DNA from: Pogostemon cablin
Taxonomy: Eukaryota; Streptophyta; Magnoliopsida; Lamiales; Lamiaceae
Assembly: GCA_023678885.1 (NCBI GenBank)
Contig: CM042955.1
Coordinates: forward strand, 16,875,835 to 16,939,834
Length of the DNA: 64,000 bases
Reading direction: 5' to 3'
The notes beneath the pieces are model-generated. The model had not been told where the DNA came from. It worked only from the letters and a program-made list of their open reading frames with translations, and ran no database searches. The stretch's first letter is position 1. Every line of letters starts with the position of its first letter. Position numbers and translations under genes: made by a program. Below are positions 12,640 through 24,176 of this stretch, in pieces.

Positions 12640-13179
12640 TTTTATAAATTATTCATAAAATAACATTACCACTTTTTATTAATAGAAAAACACCTTTTCC
12701 TTATAAGTTATTACTTTTCATCCTCTCACATAAGCCATTTGCTTGAAACAGTCACACGATTTTTTGCTTAGTCTGTATTAATTTTATTTGATAATGTATA
12801 TATATTTTTTATAAATGTATTGCTTTTTAAATATTTAAATTTAAATGTATAGTATATTTTAAATTTCGTTTGATGAAGTATTAATTTTTTAGTCCAACAA
12901 CTGTGTACCTATTGTATCGATGCATCTAGATGATTTTAATGGTTATACTGTATTAAATTTTAATTTAATTCACACCATCAATTAAAATAAATAATAAAAA
13001 ATTTTAAGTAATAATTACCCACGACACCTTCTTCTAACCCATTAACCTAGTTAGAATCACCCATAACTTTTAATATAAATTTATAAAAAAACTAATTTGG
13101 GAATACTAATCCCGAACTAAACATACCCAAAAAATATAATTTAAATTAAAATATTTTAATAAATATGACTTAAACCCCT

Positions 13180-14040
13180 TGTCTAATATAATACATTCAT
13201 AAATACATACCCAAAATTACAGCTGTCTACCAAAAACCCTAAATTCAATTCAATTTCCCTTTTTTGGAAGTAAATCTTCATCTTTCTCACTGTAAAGTTT
13301 TTAATCGGGCTCCTCAATTCAAAATTTTGATGTAGTAATAAATTTTGGGTTTGAAAAATTGAGGCTTGAAAAATTAATTCAATTGGCTGGTTTCCTCCAC
13401 CCACTTTCTCTCTCTATCTTTTCGTTGCCCTAGCGCCGCTTCCTCCTCTCTTTCTCTCCCCCCTCTTCCGCACCCATTCCTACCATATCCCTCCATCCTC
13501 CTTCTGCCACCATTCGGCGACGGCGGCCTTTGCGTCGTCGGCGAGACCCATACCCCCACACCCTCATTCCTTGATTTTGGTATTCCCTTTCTCATCTTTC
13601 CCGTTTCTTGTGGTTTTCTTGTCAACATTTGTAGATCGGGTTAGATTTGAGTTTCCTGTTTGCCTGGAAAATATCAAGGTTCAGTTGAGTGTCCGTTAAT
13701 TTTTATCTCTGAGTTTATATTTATAAAGACTATCGTTTTGGAAAAAAAAATAAATTAATCGCTCGCCTTCTCCAAAATTCAAAAACCATCATTTTATCTT
13801 TATTTTTATTTATTTATTTTTGTGTTTTATTTCTGTTTCAGGAAATATCTTCTCTCCTCACGTTATTTTCTCTAAATTAAAAGGAGCCTTCGTACCTGCC
13901 AATTTAAATGTAATGGAAACTAATCTGTAGAGCCACTCGTCTCATTCTGCGAACACACTTCTCTGCTGCAATCTCAGTTATTGTTTCGATCGTTCTTCTG
14001 GTTCGAGGTATTCTTTTGATCTTATCCATCGTTCTTCTAA
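13180..14040 (+). other. Possible 5' exon region of a lost or non-coding transcript
   Basis: The stretch at 13380-13640 is C/T-rich and much less AT-rich than its surroundings, like a plant 5' leader or first exon. A further candidate donor (gttcgag|gtattct) lies at about 14000-14010. The minus-strand open frame at 13374-13628 is low-complexity Arg/Gly/Glu and is probably only the complement of this leader. No downstream coding exon was found, so this may be a promoter and leader stranded by rearrangement or a lncRNA. Confidence 0.25.
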
Positions 14041-15349
14041 TTCGAGGCATTTTTTTCTCTGTTCGCTGCTTTTTTATCCTGCTACGCCCTTTTAGAATTT
14101 ATGAATTAGTCGCAAAAAATGGCGGATAATATAATCCGTTAGACTGGGTGTTTGTGCACCATCAGTTTTATCACGATGTATGTTCTCCAGTTCATGAGAG
14201 ATTATTGTTGTTATTTGTTAGCGTGAATTGAAACTATGGTATACCAGTATTTTACTAACAAATAAAAAATTAAATTTAAGATGTTGAGTTTCTTAACTCT
14301 CCTTTTCACCTTAGTCGAGAATGAGCAAAAAGAACCTCAAAATAGCAGCTCATGTCTTTTAGAGTAATTCTTGGCTAGAAAAAGCTTCGGAATCTATCAT
14401 GTCTGTATTCAATTGAGATTTAATTTGCTTGAAGAACATAAATTCTTTTCTCAACAAAAAAAAAAAAAAGAGAGTACATACTGATGTTTAGAAAGAGCCA
14501 CATTGTTAACTAATGCAGTTTTGTATTTTGTTTATTGTTTGTTTTTTTAATAATAGAAGTTGACAATTTCTATATATAGTCCCAACACCTACCTCGTTTA
14601 CTACTTGTTCCTCAGAAATATAAAGTAATAGTTTTGTATCTCTTTGATATGTGTTACTGATTACTCGTTAGTGTAGGGGTAGTAATATTTTCAACACATT
14701 AAAATATTCTCCACACGCATTTTGTGGGTAAAATTCTACTAACATTTATGGACACATATTCATAAGAGTGGGGAAAAAGTATTACCTACATTTATATAGC
14801 CTCGTTTATGTAACTCTTGTAAAATGTGTGGGAGAAACACATATCTACGTAGTCAATACCCACACACTTGCTTTTGGGATAAAACATGAATTTCTTGTAA
14901 TGCGGCCATTATGCATCATATGCACATCGCTGGTGTCCAATTTGGTTCCTTAGTTTGTTCTGTACTTTTCTAATTTGTTAAAATTTTGATTTTAAAGTTA
15001 GACATCTTCTTTGATTTCTTGATATTTGCCTGGGAGGCACATTGACATGCTTTTGTGAATTATTTTGACTTTCCATTCTTTTTCAAGTAGTATTTTAAAC
15101 TCTTTTTATGTGGTAGTACGTTGGTACGTTTGTAACTACATTAATCTCTGTTGAACTATTTTGATTCTTTCTACGAGTTGCTTTCTAGCATTTTGGTTAG
15201 TTTGTAGTGGTTAAACTGATTAATCTAACAATCCTTTCTAAGTAGTTGTTTTATTGTGTATATGTGTGTTTCCATATGAATTGGTTTACATGTATTTTTC
15301 TGTATTCCCTACATATTCATAATGTCTCTTTTCCTACATATCCTTTGAA
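14041..15349. other. Intergenic DNA, nothing supported
   Basis: The region is T-rich with no conserved open frame. It contains neither clear transposon ends nor RNA gene features. Confidence 0.45.
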
Positions 15350-15562
15350 TTAATTAGATTTATCATCAATTAATTCAGATTAAATTGATCAGCTCAAATA
15401 ATATACATCATTTGATCAACTCGAATTATATACATCATATTTTGGTTATTAAAGGGGTGAGAGTGCGATGATAATTAGTCAGTTATTCCTTCAATTTGAA
15501 ATTATAAGGGGTTTTCTGACAAATCAAGGATAATAGTATTTGGGATACCCTCTCCATATATA

Positions 15563-16138
15563 ATACTCCCTCTTTTCAAGAATACATTCGCACTTTCCAT
15601 TCTAGTCCGTCCCAAGAATACTTTAACCTCCTAAAAATGGAAACAATACACAATATCAATAATCTTACAATACTACAATATTACAAAAATGCCACCTTCT
15701 TTTTACACACAATCTAGTCAAAAAGTCAACTATATCATACATTTTATTCTACCCAATTACCCAATACCTCCTTTCTTTCTTATATCACATTAATATAAAG
15801 TTACTTTTTGTAAACTCATTGCCAGAGAATATGCGAATGTATTTCTGGGACGGACCTTTGTCTCATACTTATCTTCACACTTTCTGTTTTCGCCCGTCCC
15901 ACATTTATATTCACCACCCAAAAAAGGAAACTTCATATTAACCAACAACCTCAAAAGTTATCTCCTAATTTCAAAAATACCACTTCCACCTAACACACAT
16001 AACATACTTTATAATTTATTTATTACTTAAAAATACCACAATACCTCTCAAAAGTCAATAAAGTTGGTCAAAAAGTAACTTTTTTAAACTCCGTATCTAC
16101 AATATCGGTGCATATAAGTATGAGAGTGAGGGAGTATT
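15563..16138. mobile_element. Two adjacent Stowaway-like MITEs in the palindrome arm
   Basis: The first has ends 'tactccctcttttcaagaat' and, in inverse, 'gcgaatgtatttctgggacg' (about 15563-15862). The second has 'ctcatacttatcttcacact' and, in inverse, 'taagtatgagagtgagggag' (about 15863-16138). Both are absent from the matching right arm, so they arrived after the palindrome formed, or the right arm lost them. Confidence 0.6.
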
Positions 16139-17118
16139 ATTTTACATTTAACTGTCTATATTGATCTTTTACGTGCTTTAAAAAAATAATTAAATTAATT
16201 TAAATTTTTATTAAGTGATGAGATTTCTTTAATCTACGTTCTAAGATTGAAACATTTTTAGATATTTTTCTATATTTATTTAGCACAAACACTGGTGTAA
16301 ACTGGGCTTACCTTGTGGTCCTCATTTCAATCCTATGGTATACCCTATGTATTGCTAAGGGGTTTAAATTAAGGGGAACGATAGGGTTTATGATGTAAAC
16401 CCTGTTTATCAGAGACTAACTCATTATTTAGGTTAGTATATAGAATACATTAAGATTTTCTTTTGTTGTAATCTTATTTGTTTAAAATATTTTACGATTT
16501 ATTTAGGGAGAAGTATTATATGCAATTAAATCCCATGCTCGAAGTGTTTAAAACTTTACTTATGGACTTTTAATGATTTCGTGCGGAGTTTAATACTTGT
16601 ATCAATATCTCTAATTCTCTTAAATTGATTTAAGTTTAGTTTATGTACACACATCACATGACAAGTGTTTGGTTACATCACATTACAAATGTTTGGTTCA
16701 CATTGAGTTCATGATAAGTATTTGGTTCACATTGAGTTAATAATACTCCATGGGCTTTAAAAATTTACTTAAAATAAGGAAATTTACATGCTAATTGCAC
16801 TTAGATGGGTTTGATTGGAAATCAAGCCTATTAATTAAAAGTAGGTAGCTTGTTGGATGCGAAAAGATGAGTTATAATATCATGAATCTAATAAAGAGTT
16901 AACACGAAAACTTATGTAAACCGGCTCCCTTATAATTATATACCCTATGTATTGTTACGTTGTTTAAATTAAGAGAGAACATAGAGTTTACAAGAGTTTA
17001 TGGCGTAAATTCGATTTACAAGAAACTAACTCAAGAGTTAAAACAGTTCTGACATTTTCTAGCCTAAGTAACTCATTTAATTTTAATGAAACAAACACTT
17101 TCTTTATTTTGATATGAT

Positions 17119-18020
17119 TATTTAGTTTTGAGATCAAATTGCTATAATAGTATTATTTTGATATTTAAGATGAAAATTTTGTAAATCGTTTTTGTTTGTA
17201 ATGTAATAATTTTTCACTTTATTCCCAATTAAGCCTTTTTATTCGAAAAAATTTTGTTGGATGGTTCCGCTTTGGTCGTAGATTGATGCTATGTGATAGT
17301 ACAAAAACTTTCTGAAGAATCTCAAGAGCCATTTATTGCTATTATAATACATTATGAGAATGTAGTTTCTGACGAACTAGCTATCGTTTTTGCTTTTAGA
17401 GCATCCTGATATAGTATATTATCCTTTCCACGTGCTTCATGTTTAAATTTAAATTACAAATTGCTTTTTTTAATACTATTTCTTGAATGTCACATATATG
17501 TAAAGTCTGATCAAGTTAGTATTTATTGGAATATACTAGTTGATAAATTCTTAGACAATGCAAACATAAACATATAGAAGTGTTCAAATTAGGCTGTCCA
17601 TCACAAATGCAAGGTGATAGGAATATTGATTAGGTCGAGAAAAAATTGAAAGCTGAGAAAAAATCTCTAAAGATTGAATCATGTTTTTTTTGCAAACTAT
17701 GTTATGATTTTCGTACTAGCTATATTTATTGGTATCATTCCTTTCCTTTTGCCACAATTTGGGGATACCATTGATTCTTATTGTGGTAGGAAATGTGCTT
17801 CTTTATCTCTCTTCTAGGAATAGTAGCAAATAGGTTCCGTGAGTCTTTAATATTCATGAAAGATTTAAAACTAAAACTCTTCATCAGTATTAATCGAGGT
17901 CATGCACACGGACTGAGAAAAAAGAATGAATAGAAGTAACTGATCAACGTAATTTGAAGCAGATGTTAGGTTTCTTCTAATTATTTTCACATTATTCAAT
18001 ATTGTTGTACTTATTATTCC
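17119..18020 (+). repeat. Left arm of 1.85-kb hairpin
   Basis: This arm is complementary to 18040-18965 across a 19-nt loop (18021-18039). Matching landmarks are 'ggttccgctttggtcgtaga' at 17264 (inverse near 18810), 'ttggaatatactagttgata' at 17527 (inverse near 18530) and 'tgtacttattattcc' ending at 18020 (inverse from 18040). The arms have diverged by several per cent with indels. Confidence 0.85.
17490..17880 (+). pseudogene. Degenerate gene fragment, same family as 18182-18607
   Basis: This is the inverted twin of the 18182-18607 fragment, here read on the plus strand. Several frames are broken: stops and small indels replace the segment that is open in the partner. It retains 'ttggaatatactagttgata', 'agacaatgcaaacataaa' and 'tctaaagattgaatcatg'. 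The protein family was not identified. Together the two copies would give a long double-stranded RNA if transcribed through. Confidence 0.6.
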
Positions 18021-18039
18021 TTTCATATTTCTATGACAA

Positions 18040-18965
18040 GGAATAATAAGTACAGCAACACGATTGAGTAATTGTGAAAATAATTAGTAGAAAACATGCC
18101 ATTTGTTTCAAACTCTTTGTCGGTTAATTCTATTTATTCATTTTTCTGATCTCGTCTGCATGAACTTGATGATGAGCCGTTTTAGTAATCCTTCACGAAT
18201 ATTAAAAACCCACTGTACTTGCTACTATTCCTAGAGGAGTGATAGGAAGTACATTTCCCACAACAATAAGAATTTATAATAAAAAATTGTGTGTAAACGA
18301 AACAGGAAAATGAGTCATTGATAATACCTGTAAATATGGTTAGTTGGGAAATCATAACATAGTTTACAGATTGAAAAAACATGGATTCAATCTTTCGAAA
18401 TTTTTTCTCAGCTTCTTTCAGTTTTTCATCTACATGATCAATATTTCCATCACCTTGCTTTTGTGTTGTTGGGTTAGCTTGAGTTTGAGCACTTTTTATG
18501 TTTGCATTGTCTGAGAACTTATCAAATAGTATATTCCAATAAGCACTATCTTGATCAAACTTTACCGTTGTGTTTAAATATAATGGATATTTCTTTATAA
18601 ATATCATGTTATATATAAAACAAGTCTAGATTTAAACGTGAAGCACGGATGATATCCTTCGGGGAATGCTCTAAATGTGGATAATAATGCTCTAAATGTA
18701 GAAACAGTTCGTCAAAAACTGCATTCTCATATTGTATTATAATAACAATAAATTGCTCTTAGGATTTTTGATAAAGCCTTATACTATCGTATTTTTAGTG
18801 AAGAGCGCCGATCTACGACCAAAGCGGAACCATTAGCAACGTTTTTTTAATAGAAAAACTTGATTAGAAATAAAGTTATTACATTACAAATAAAAATGAT
18901 TTACAAAATTTTCACCTTCACTTAAAATAATACTGTCTTAGCAACTTGCATCCCAAAACTAAGTA
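18040..18965 (-). repeat. Right arm of 1.85-kb hairpin
   Basis: This is the inverted partner of 17119-18020. Its distal end (agcaacttgcatcccaaaac) pairs with 'gttttgagatcaaattgct' at 17124. Beyond this point the sequence joins the inner arm at 18966. The far right arm lacks the hairpin at the matching junction (about 21211), which suggests insertion on the left or loss on the right. Confidence 0.85.
18182..18607 (-). pseudogene. Gene fragment with coiled coil, unidentified plant family
   Basis: A 141-codon open frame in the right hairpin arm. The N-terminal part contains SAYWNILFDKFSDNANIKS, a Gln/Thr-rich linker, then a charged helix (VDEKLKEAEKKFRKIES) followed by MFFQSVNYVMISQLTIFTGI, which looks like the start of a membrane segment. 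The Thr-Gly-Ile end precedes a GT-containing site, so the original exon probably ended there and the remaining codons are intron read-through. I do not recognise the family with certainty. The other hairpin arm carries a broken inverted copy, and a degenerate similar string (FESILFQDTNYLII) lies near 32350. It is more likely a captured fragment than a working gene. Confidence 0.45.
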
Positions 18966-19119
18966 ACCCGGATTCCCTGTTCCACCAAGGAATTTCATCT
19001 AATATTCCACCTTCTGGATGAAAGACACGTGGACAAACTTTCCCACTTAAGAAAAGGGTGCTAACCGTGGTTATTAACGGGTAGTTTAGCAAATCCTTCA
19101 TTCCAGAAGGTAACTCCAA
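18922..19119 (-). pseudogene. Short open fragment spanning hairpin and inner-arm junction
   Basis: A 65-codon open frame containing GMKDLLNYPLITTVSTLFLS, FHPEGGILDEIPWWNRESG and LLSFGMQVAKTVLF. The inverted counterpart near 21060-21205 has the same text with frame breaks. The family is not recognised. It could be a second exon of the gene in the hairpin arm, but that is inference. Confidence 0.3.
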
Positions 19120-19510
19120 TCAATTCATGATAAAAAAAAGAAAGTAGCATCTTTCACGATTCTGTTTTAAGCGCGAGTAAGCCTTCCATGAAAATGGATT
19201 CCCATTTTTGTAAAAATCACAACCATTTAAACCAACCCCGCATCTTCTGCAACTTCGAAGGTGACACGACATTGAAACGAGTGTGTATTCGTAGAGCCAC
19301 GCTTTATCTCACGTAATATCGCGTTGCTGGTTATTGCTAAATTAATTGGGGTTCTTGATTATTGCTAAATTAATTGGGGTTCTTGATGAAATGATTGAAT
19401 TTCTTATGATAAAATTACATGGCACACCAACTGTTTGATAAAATGTCTACGTGGGAATTTGCAAAATGGCGAATAGATTCTTGCTTTCTTAGAGCTTAAA
19501 AATTGATAAG

Positions 19511-19602
19511 ATGATTTATAGAGCAGAAGAGCTTGAAACAACACTCATGGAGCTGGTTAAACAGGATAATCGTTGGGAATTGGGTGTAAGAGTTTGTCGG
19601 GA
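19511..19602 (+). pseudogene. Captured TBC/RabGAP coiled-coil fragment
   Basis: The frame reads RAEELETTLMELVKQDNR and continues for about eight codons as WELGVRV. This matches the coiled-coil segment downstream of the TBC (Rab-GAP) domain in plant TBC1-domain proteins, where I recall RAEELETALMEMVKQDNR. Only this one exon-like piece is present. The catalytic TBC domain is absent and the frame runs into non-coding sequence after about 60 codons. It lies in the unpaired spacer of the palindrome, as expected for a captured gene fragment. Confidence 0.55.
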
Positions 19603-19904
19603 GCTTGATTTGTTTAGCTGTTTGATCTGTATTACTATATACAATGCATTACTATACAGTGCACTATTGTACACACTAATTGACAAATTTATATAGCAAA
19701 AGTATACTGACATAGCAAATACATGTATTAAATGCATTTTCATGTATGAAATTAGCTCTATAAAATACTCTAATATTTAGACACAACAAATACATGTGAT
19801 AAACTCGTAAAAACTTGTATACTATTGTCATTAACTTTACAACCAAAAATACAAATAATGAGTCATTCTTGGCTTTACAATTCGAAACAGGGTCATAAGT
19901 TGTA

Positions 19905-20135
19905 ATAATAATGATTCTTTTGTTCAATGTGCGCTTGAATTTTTCTGTCAAACCTTTTACAATCATCCCACAATCGACAAATTTGTTAAAAGCTCAACTC
20001 CACCCTATGTGGCCATCATCGTTTTTGGAAAATAGAACTTGCATGACTGAAAGAGGTACAACATATCCAAGAGAACACAAGGTTTCCCTCAATTTCGTAT
20101 CATCAATTCTGCAGAAGGGTCTTGGGTATCCTTGA
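19905..20135 (-). pseudogene. Captured penta-EF-hand calcium-binding protein fragment (CML48/49/50-like)
   Basis: Read on the minus strand from about 20120, after an acceptor-like 'ttctgcag', the frame gives RIDDTKLRETLCSLGY, VVPLSVMQVLFSKND, then after a TGA stop AFNKFVDCGMIVKGLTEKFK. This is the pattern of the C-terminal EF-hand region of plant penta-EF-hand proteins (peflin/CML48-50 type), with FVECxxxVKGLTEKFKEKD as the conserved block. The stop codon at about 20002 (TGA) and loss of the flanking exons show it is a pseudogene piece. Confidence 0.65.
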
Positions 20136-20224
20136 AGAGAAAGATAAAGCAGACGCAAAGACTTGATTCACACCTTCTTGGATCATCGAACATATATATA
20201 AACAAACAAAAAATATCAATCTTC

Positions 20225-20345
20225 TTGCAAATAGAAATAAACTAACAAGAAACTCCTAATGTTAAATAACCAACTCCGATTGCACACATGAGAATGATAG
20301 CTGTGGCATATGCAGCGTGAGAGATCAAACACACGCTGATCAAAC
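20225..20345 (-). pseudogene. Possible captured fragment encoding a hydrophobic C-terminus
   Basis: The minus strand contains a short open stretch reading HAAYATAIILMCAIGVGYLT followed closely by a stop. It resembles a C-terminal membrane segment. It is too short to assign, and may be a third captured fragment or chance. Confidence 0.2.
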
Positions 20346-20719
20346 ACCCCAAAGATCATCTTAAATAAATTTTGTCCAAATTTTCAATAGTGAAATCAAG
20401 AGTCTAAAATTCTCATTTCAAATTGATTAGATAATTTGTACCAACGAAGTGCTGTAAAGCATGAAATTTCAAAGGTGAAGATCTTGTTTAAGAGCATAAA
20501 TCATCTTAACAATTTCTAAGCTACAAGAAAGCTAGAATCTATTCGCCATTTTGCAAATTCCCAAGTAAACATTTTATAAAATAGTTTGTGTGCCATGTAA
20601 TTTTCTCATAAGGAATTCAATCATTTCATAAAGAACCCCAATTAATTTAGCAATAACCAGCAACAAGAGATATTACTTGAGATAAAACAAGTATGACTCT
20701 ACGAATACACACTCGTTTC

Positions 20720-20990
20720 AATTTCGTGTAGCCTTCGAAGTTGTAGAAGATGCGGGGTTGGTTGAAATGGTTGTGATTTTTACTAAAATGAGAATTTAAT
20801 AATTTAATGTAACCTTCGTAGTTGCAGAAGATGCGGGGGTGGGGGTTCGAAGTTGTAGAAGATGCGGGGTTGGTTGAAATGGTTGTGATTTTTACTAAAA
20901 TGAGAATTTAATAATTTCGTGCAACCTTCGTAGTTGTAGAAGATGCGGGGTTGGTTGAAATGTTGTGATTTTTACAAAAATGAGAATCTA
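20720..20990. repeat. Local tandem repeats in the inner right arm
   Basis: The words 'agaagatgcgggg' and 'ttggttgaaatggttgtgat' recur about four times at spacings of about 80-115 bp, each with 'aaaatgagaatttaataattt' nearby. The inverted left arm (19150-19290) has only one copy, so the expansion happened on the right arm after the arms formed. Confidence 0.75.
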
Positions 20991-21582
20991 TTGTCATTGG
21001 AAGGCTTACTCGCGCTAGAACATAATCGTGAAAGATGCTACTTTCTTTTTTGATCATGAATTGATTGGAGTTACATTCTGGAATTAAGGATTTATTAAAT
21101 TGCCCGTTAATAAGCACCCCTTTTCTTAAGTGGGAAAGTTTATTCATGTGTCTTTCATTCAAAAGGTGGAATAGTAGATGAAATTCCTTGATGGAACAGG
21201 GGATCCGGATTGAAAACTAAGTAGTAATCACATCAATATTAATAGAGGGTTTGCTCCATTAAAATTATTAAATAAATGAGTTAATAAGACTGTTAGAATT
21301 GTTTTAATTCTATTAGTTTCATGAATATTATAACTCATATTTTCCTTATACATCCAACAAGCTATAATTAGCGTGTAAATTTTCTAATTTTTTTAAATCT
21401 CATGAAGTATTATTAACTCAATCTGAACCATTAAAGTCCATGAAGTATTATTAACTCAATCTGAACCAACTTGCCATGTGATGTGTGTACATAAACTAAA
21501 TTTTGATTTTAAGAGAAATTGATACAAGTATTAAAGTCTGCACTAAATTGTTAAAGTATTAAAGCAATGAATTTAATTGTAT

Positions 21583-21770
21583 TTAAGACTTCATCTTATA
21601 TATATCTTAAAATTATTTCAAACAAATAAAATTACTACAAAAGAAAATCTTAATGTATGCTATATAATGAATTTAATTGTGTTTAAGACTTCATCTTATA
21701 TAAATCTTAAAATTATTTCAAACAAATAAAATTACAACAGAAGAAAATATTAATGTAGGTTATATATTGA
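21583..21770. repeat. About 105-bp tandem duplication in outer right arm
   Basis: The unit 'aagacttcatcttatata...aaattac(t/a)aca(a/g)aagaaaat' occurs at about 21585 and 21690. The left arm has a single copy near 16450-16510. Confidence 0.75.
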
Positions 21771-22125
21771 CCTAAAATTAAAATGTTTAAATAAATATAG
21801 AAAAACTTATAAAAATGTTTCAATCTTAGCATGTAAATTATTAAAATCTCATCATTCTATAAAAATTTAAAGTAATTCAATTAATTTTTTTTAAACATAT
21901 AAAACATCCATATAAACAATAAAATAATATATGGGGACGGTATCCCAAATTATCGACTGATTTTTTGAAAATCCTTATAATTTCAAATTGAAGGGATAAT
22001 TGATTAATTATCATCCTAACTCATCCTATAACAACCCCAAAATATGATGTTTTATAATTTTAGTTGATCTATATAATCTGAACTAATTGATGTTAAATGT
22101 AATTAATTCAAAGGATTAAATATAA

Positions 22126-22880
22126 CTATAAATCCTTTCTATAAGAGAACAATAATATAAGTCGCCTAGCTATATTAGTTTTTAAAAAATTTTAAAATGG
22201 TACGTAATTGTTTGTTTGTTAGAGTGTAGTATTGAAGTAGGTGATTAGAGTGTAGTATTGAAGTAGGTAATCACCGTTATCATTTTATATATTACAGTTA
22301 TCACTTTTAATTAACTGGGCATCATTTTTCATTATATAGATTATAATTTTTTATCTGCAAAGGAAGAAGACAGAGAGAAAGAGGATACGATTGAGGATAC
22401 AATAGAGTATTTTGTTGATGCCATTTTCTTAAGTGGGGGAGAGAGAAACCGATGGAAGTGGAGAGAGAATGATGCACGTGGATTGCATTCAGTTGCTTCT
22501 GGGTGCAACTGTGTGCCACATTATAGAATGCAATTAAAAATGAGTTTAATGTTATGTTCCAATGTGTACCAATTTGTAAATTGATAAATTTCTCCAAATA
22601 AATTATTAGATTACTCTTTAAAATGAATTGGATCATTTTTTGAAATTAATTAGATCACTCTTTAATAAGCTTTAATTTGAGACTTAAATTTTTGAAAAAT
22701 AAAATCATATAATGTGAAAAATTAAATTAAATTGTAGATTACTCTATAGAAATAATTAGATTATTCTACTCTATTAGTTTGGTCTTGTATTGAAAAATTT
22801 ATTATTGATTCACAATATTACTCCATTTTATTAATGTGATTATTCTTTATTATTAATTAAGTTACTATAAACAAGATTTT
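22126..22880. other. Intergenic DNA, no supported gene
   Basis: A duplicated 'agagtgtagtattgaagtagg' lies at 22219-22265. A minus-strand open frame at 22322-22636 has no recognisable motif and a composition like its surroundings. Confidence 0.4.
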
Positions 22881-23500
22881 GAATCAAGGTTACTCTTTGT
22901 TATTAATTGTGTTACTCTTTTTAATGAGTTGGGTTACTATAAATAAAATTTTGAATTACTCTTTATATTGACAAGGTTACTACTCTTTGTTATTAATTGG
23001 GTTACCCTTAAATTGGATTACTCTTTATAATTAATTAAGTTACTATAAACGATTTTTAATTACTCCTTATATTGACAAGGTTACTCTTTGTTATTAATTG
23101 GATGACAAGGTTACTCTTTGTTATTAATTGGATTACTCTTTTTAATGAGTTGGTTACTATAAACAAAATTTTGAATTACTCTTTATATTAACAAGGTTAC
23201 TCTTTGTTATTAATTGGGTTACTTTTACTCTATTTTATTAATTAGATTACTCTTTATAATTAATTAAGTTACTATAAACGATTTTGAATTACTCTTTGAT
23301 AAGGTTACTTTTTGTTATTAATTGAGTTATTCTTTTTAATGAGTTGGGTTACTATAAACAAAATTTTGAATTACTCCTTATATTGACAAGGTTACTATTT
23401 TTTGTTATTAATTGAGTTACTTTTTTTAATGAGTTTGAATTACTCTTTATATCGACAAAATTAGTATTCCTTATTAATTGAGTTACTCTTTTTAATAAAT
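22880..23500. repeat. Irregular minisatellite of 'ggttactctttgttattaatt' units
   Basis: The words 'ttactctttgttattaatt', 'tttttaatgagttgggttac', 'tataaacaaaattttgaatt' and 'actctttatattgacaagg' recur in this order about six to eight times, with spacing from about 30 to 130 bp. This is a higher-order array with deletions between units. It is not a CRISPR: units differ and spacers are repeats themselves. Confidence 0.8.
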
Positions 23501-24176
23501 TGATTCACTATAAAAAAGATTTTGATTTTTTTAAAAGTTGATTTGTTTATAATACATTGTTTTGTTTTTCAACTTTTTTAGGTTATTTATTTTTATTAAT
23601 TAGGTTACTTTTTATAGTAAATTTACTAAATTAGGTTATTATGAACAAATTCTTGAATTATCATTTATATTGATTGGTTTATGTTCCATTATGTTTAATT
23701 TATTTATTGATTAAATTATTTTTATAATAATAAATAAAATGGATTGCTATTTGATTAAAATATAGACGAAACAAATAAGTGAAGATTAATTTAAGTAGTC
23801 AAATAAGTAGGAGGTAAGCAATTAATTGGTATGCAAAATTTTTGTCTTGGCCCTCATTTATTAAGGTGGAGTAATGAGTCAATTAGGCAACATTTTTAAA
23901 TACTAAATTAATTGATGTGAAAAGTAAATCACTGAGTATAATCTTTGTGATGACTAGTTTAAAAAATAAAAGAGCTCATTATTCAAAAATGAAATAGTTT
24001 ATGACGAGATTCACTGTTTTTAAATGTAAGAATTAAGAAACATGAAAATGCTTTCAGAATGATTAAAAGACAAAGATACCGTTTATAAAAGTAAAACCAA
24101 CCCATGTGTTAAAGTGTACATACTTACCAAATATTTAACTACATGCCTTTTTCACTTAACAAACAAATACATAGAA

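Larger units (their letters stand above)
15350..22125. mobile_element. Nested palindromic element, about 6.8 kb, with captured gene fragments
   Basis: The outer arms are about 15350-17118 and, inverted, about 21211-22125. For example 'tcctttgaattaatta' at 15346 is matched in inverse near 22110, 'tcaatttgaaattataagg' near 15500 is matched at about 21982-22002, and 'cattaagattttcttttgtt' near 16450 is matched near 21640. Inner arms are 18966-19493 and, inverted, 20526-21210. A hairpin (17119-18965) sits between the outer and inner blocks on the left only. The spacer 19494-20525 holds fragments of at least two host genes. The left outer arm carries extra MITEs. Such architecture fits a foldback or Pack-type transposon, but no transposase or target duplication was found. 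Confidence 0.7.

Noticed and set aside
13374..13628. Minus-strand Arg/Gly/Glu-rich open frame
   Set aside because: Low complexity. The opposite strand is a C/T-rich leader-like tract, which explains it better.
22322..22636. Minus-strand 104-codon open frame
   Set aside because: No recognisable motif, and composition like the surrounding DNA.
22880..23500. CRISPR-like array
   Set aside because: The organism is a plant, the units vary, and the spacing sequence is itself repetitive.
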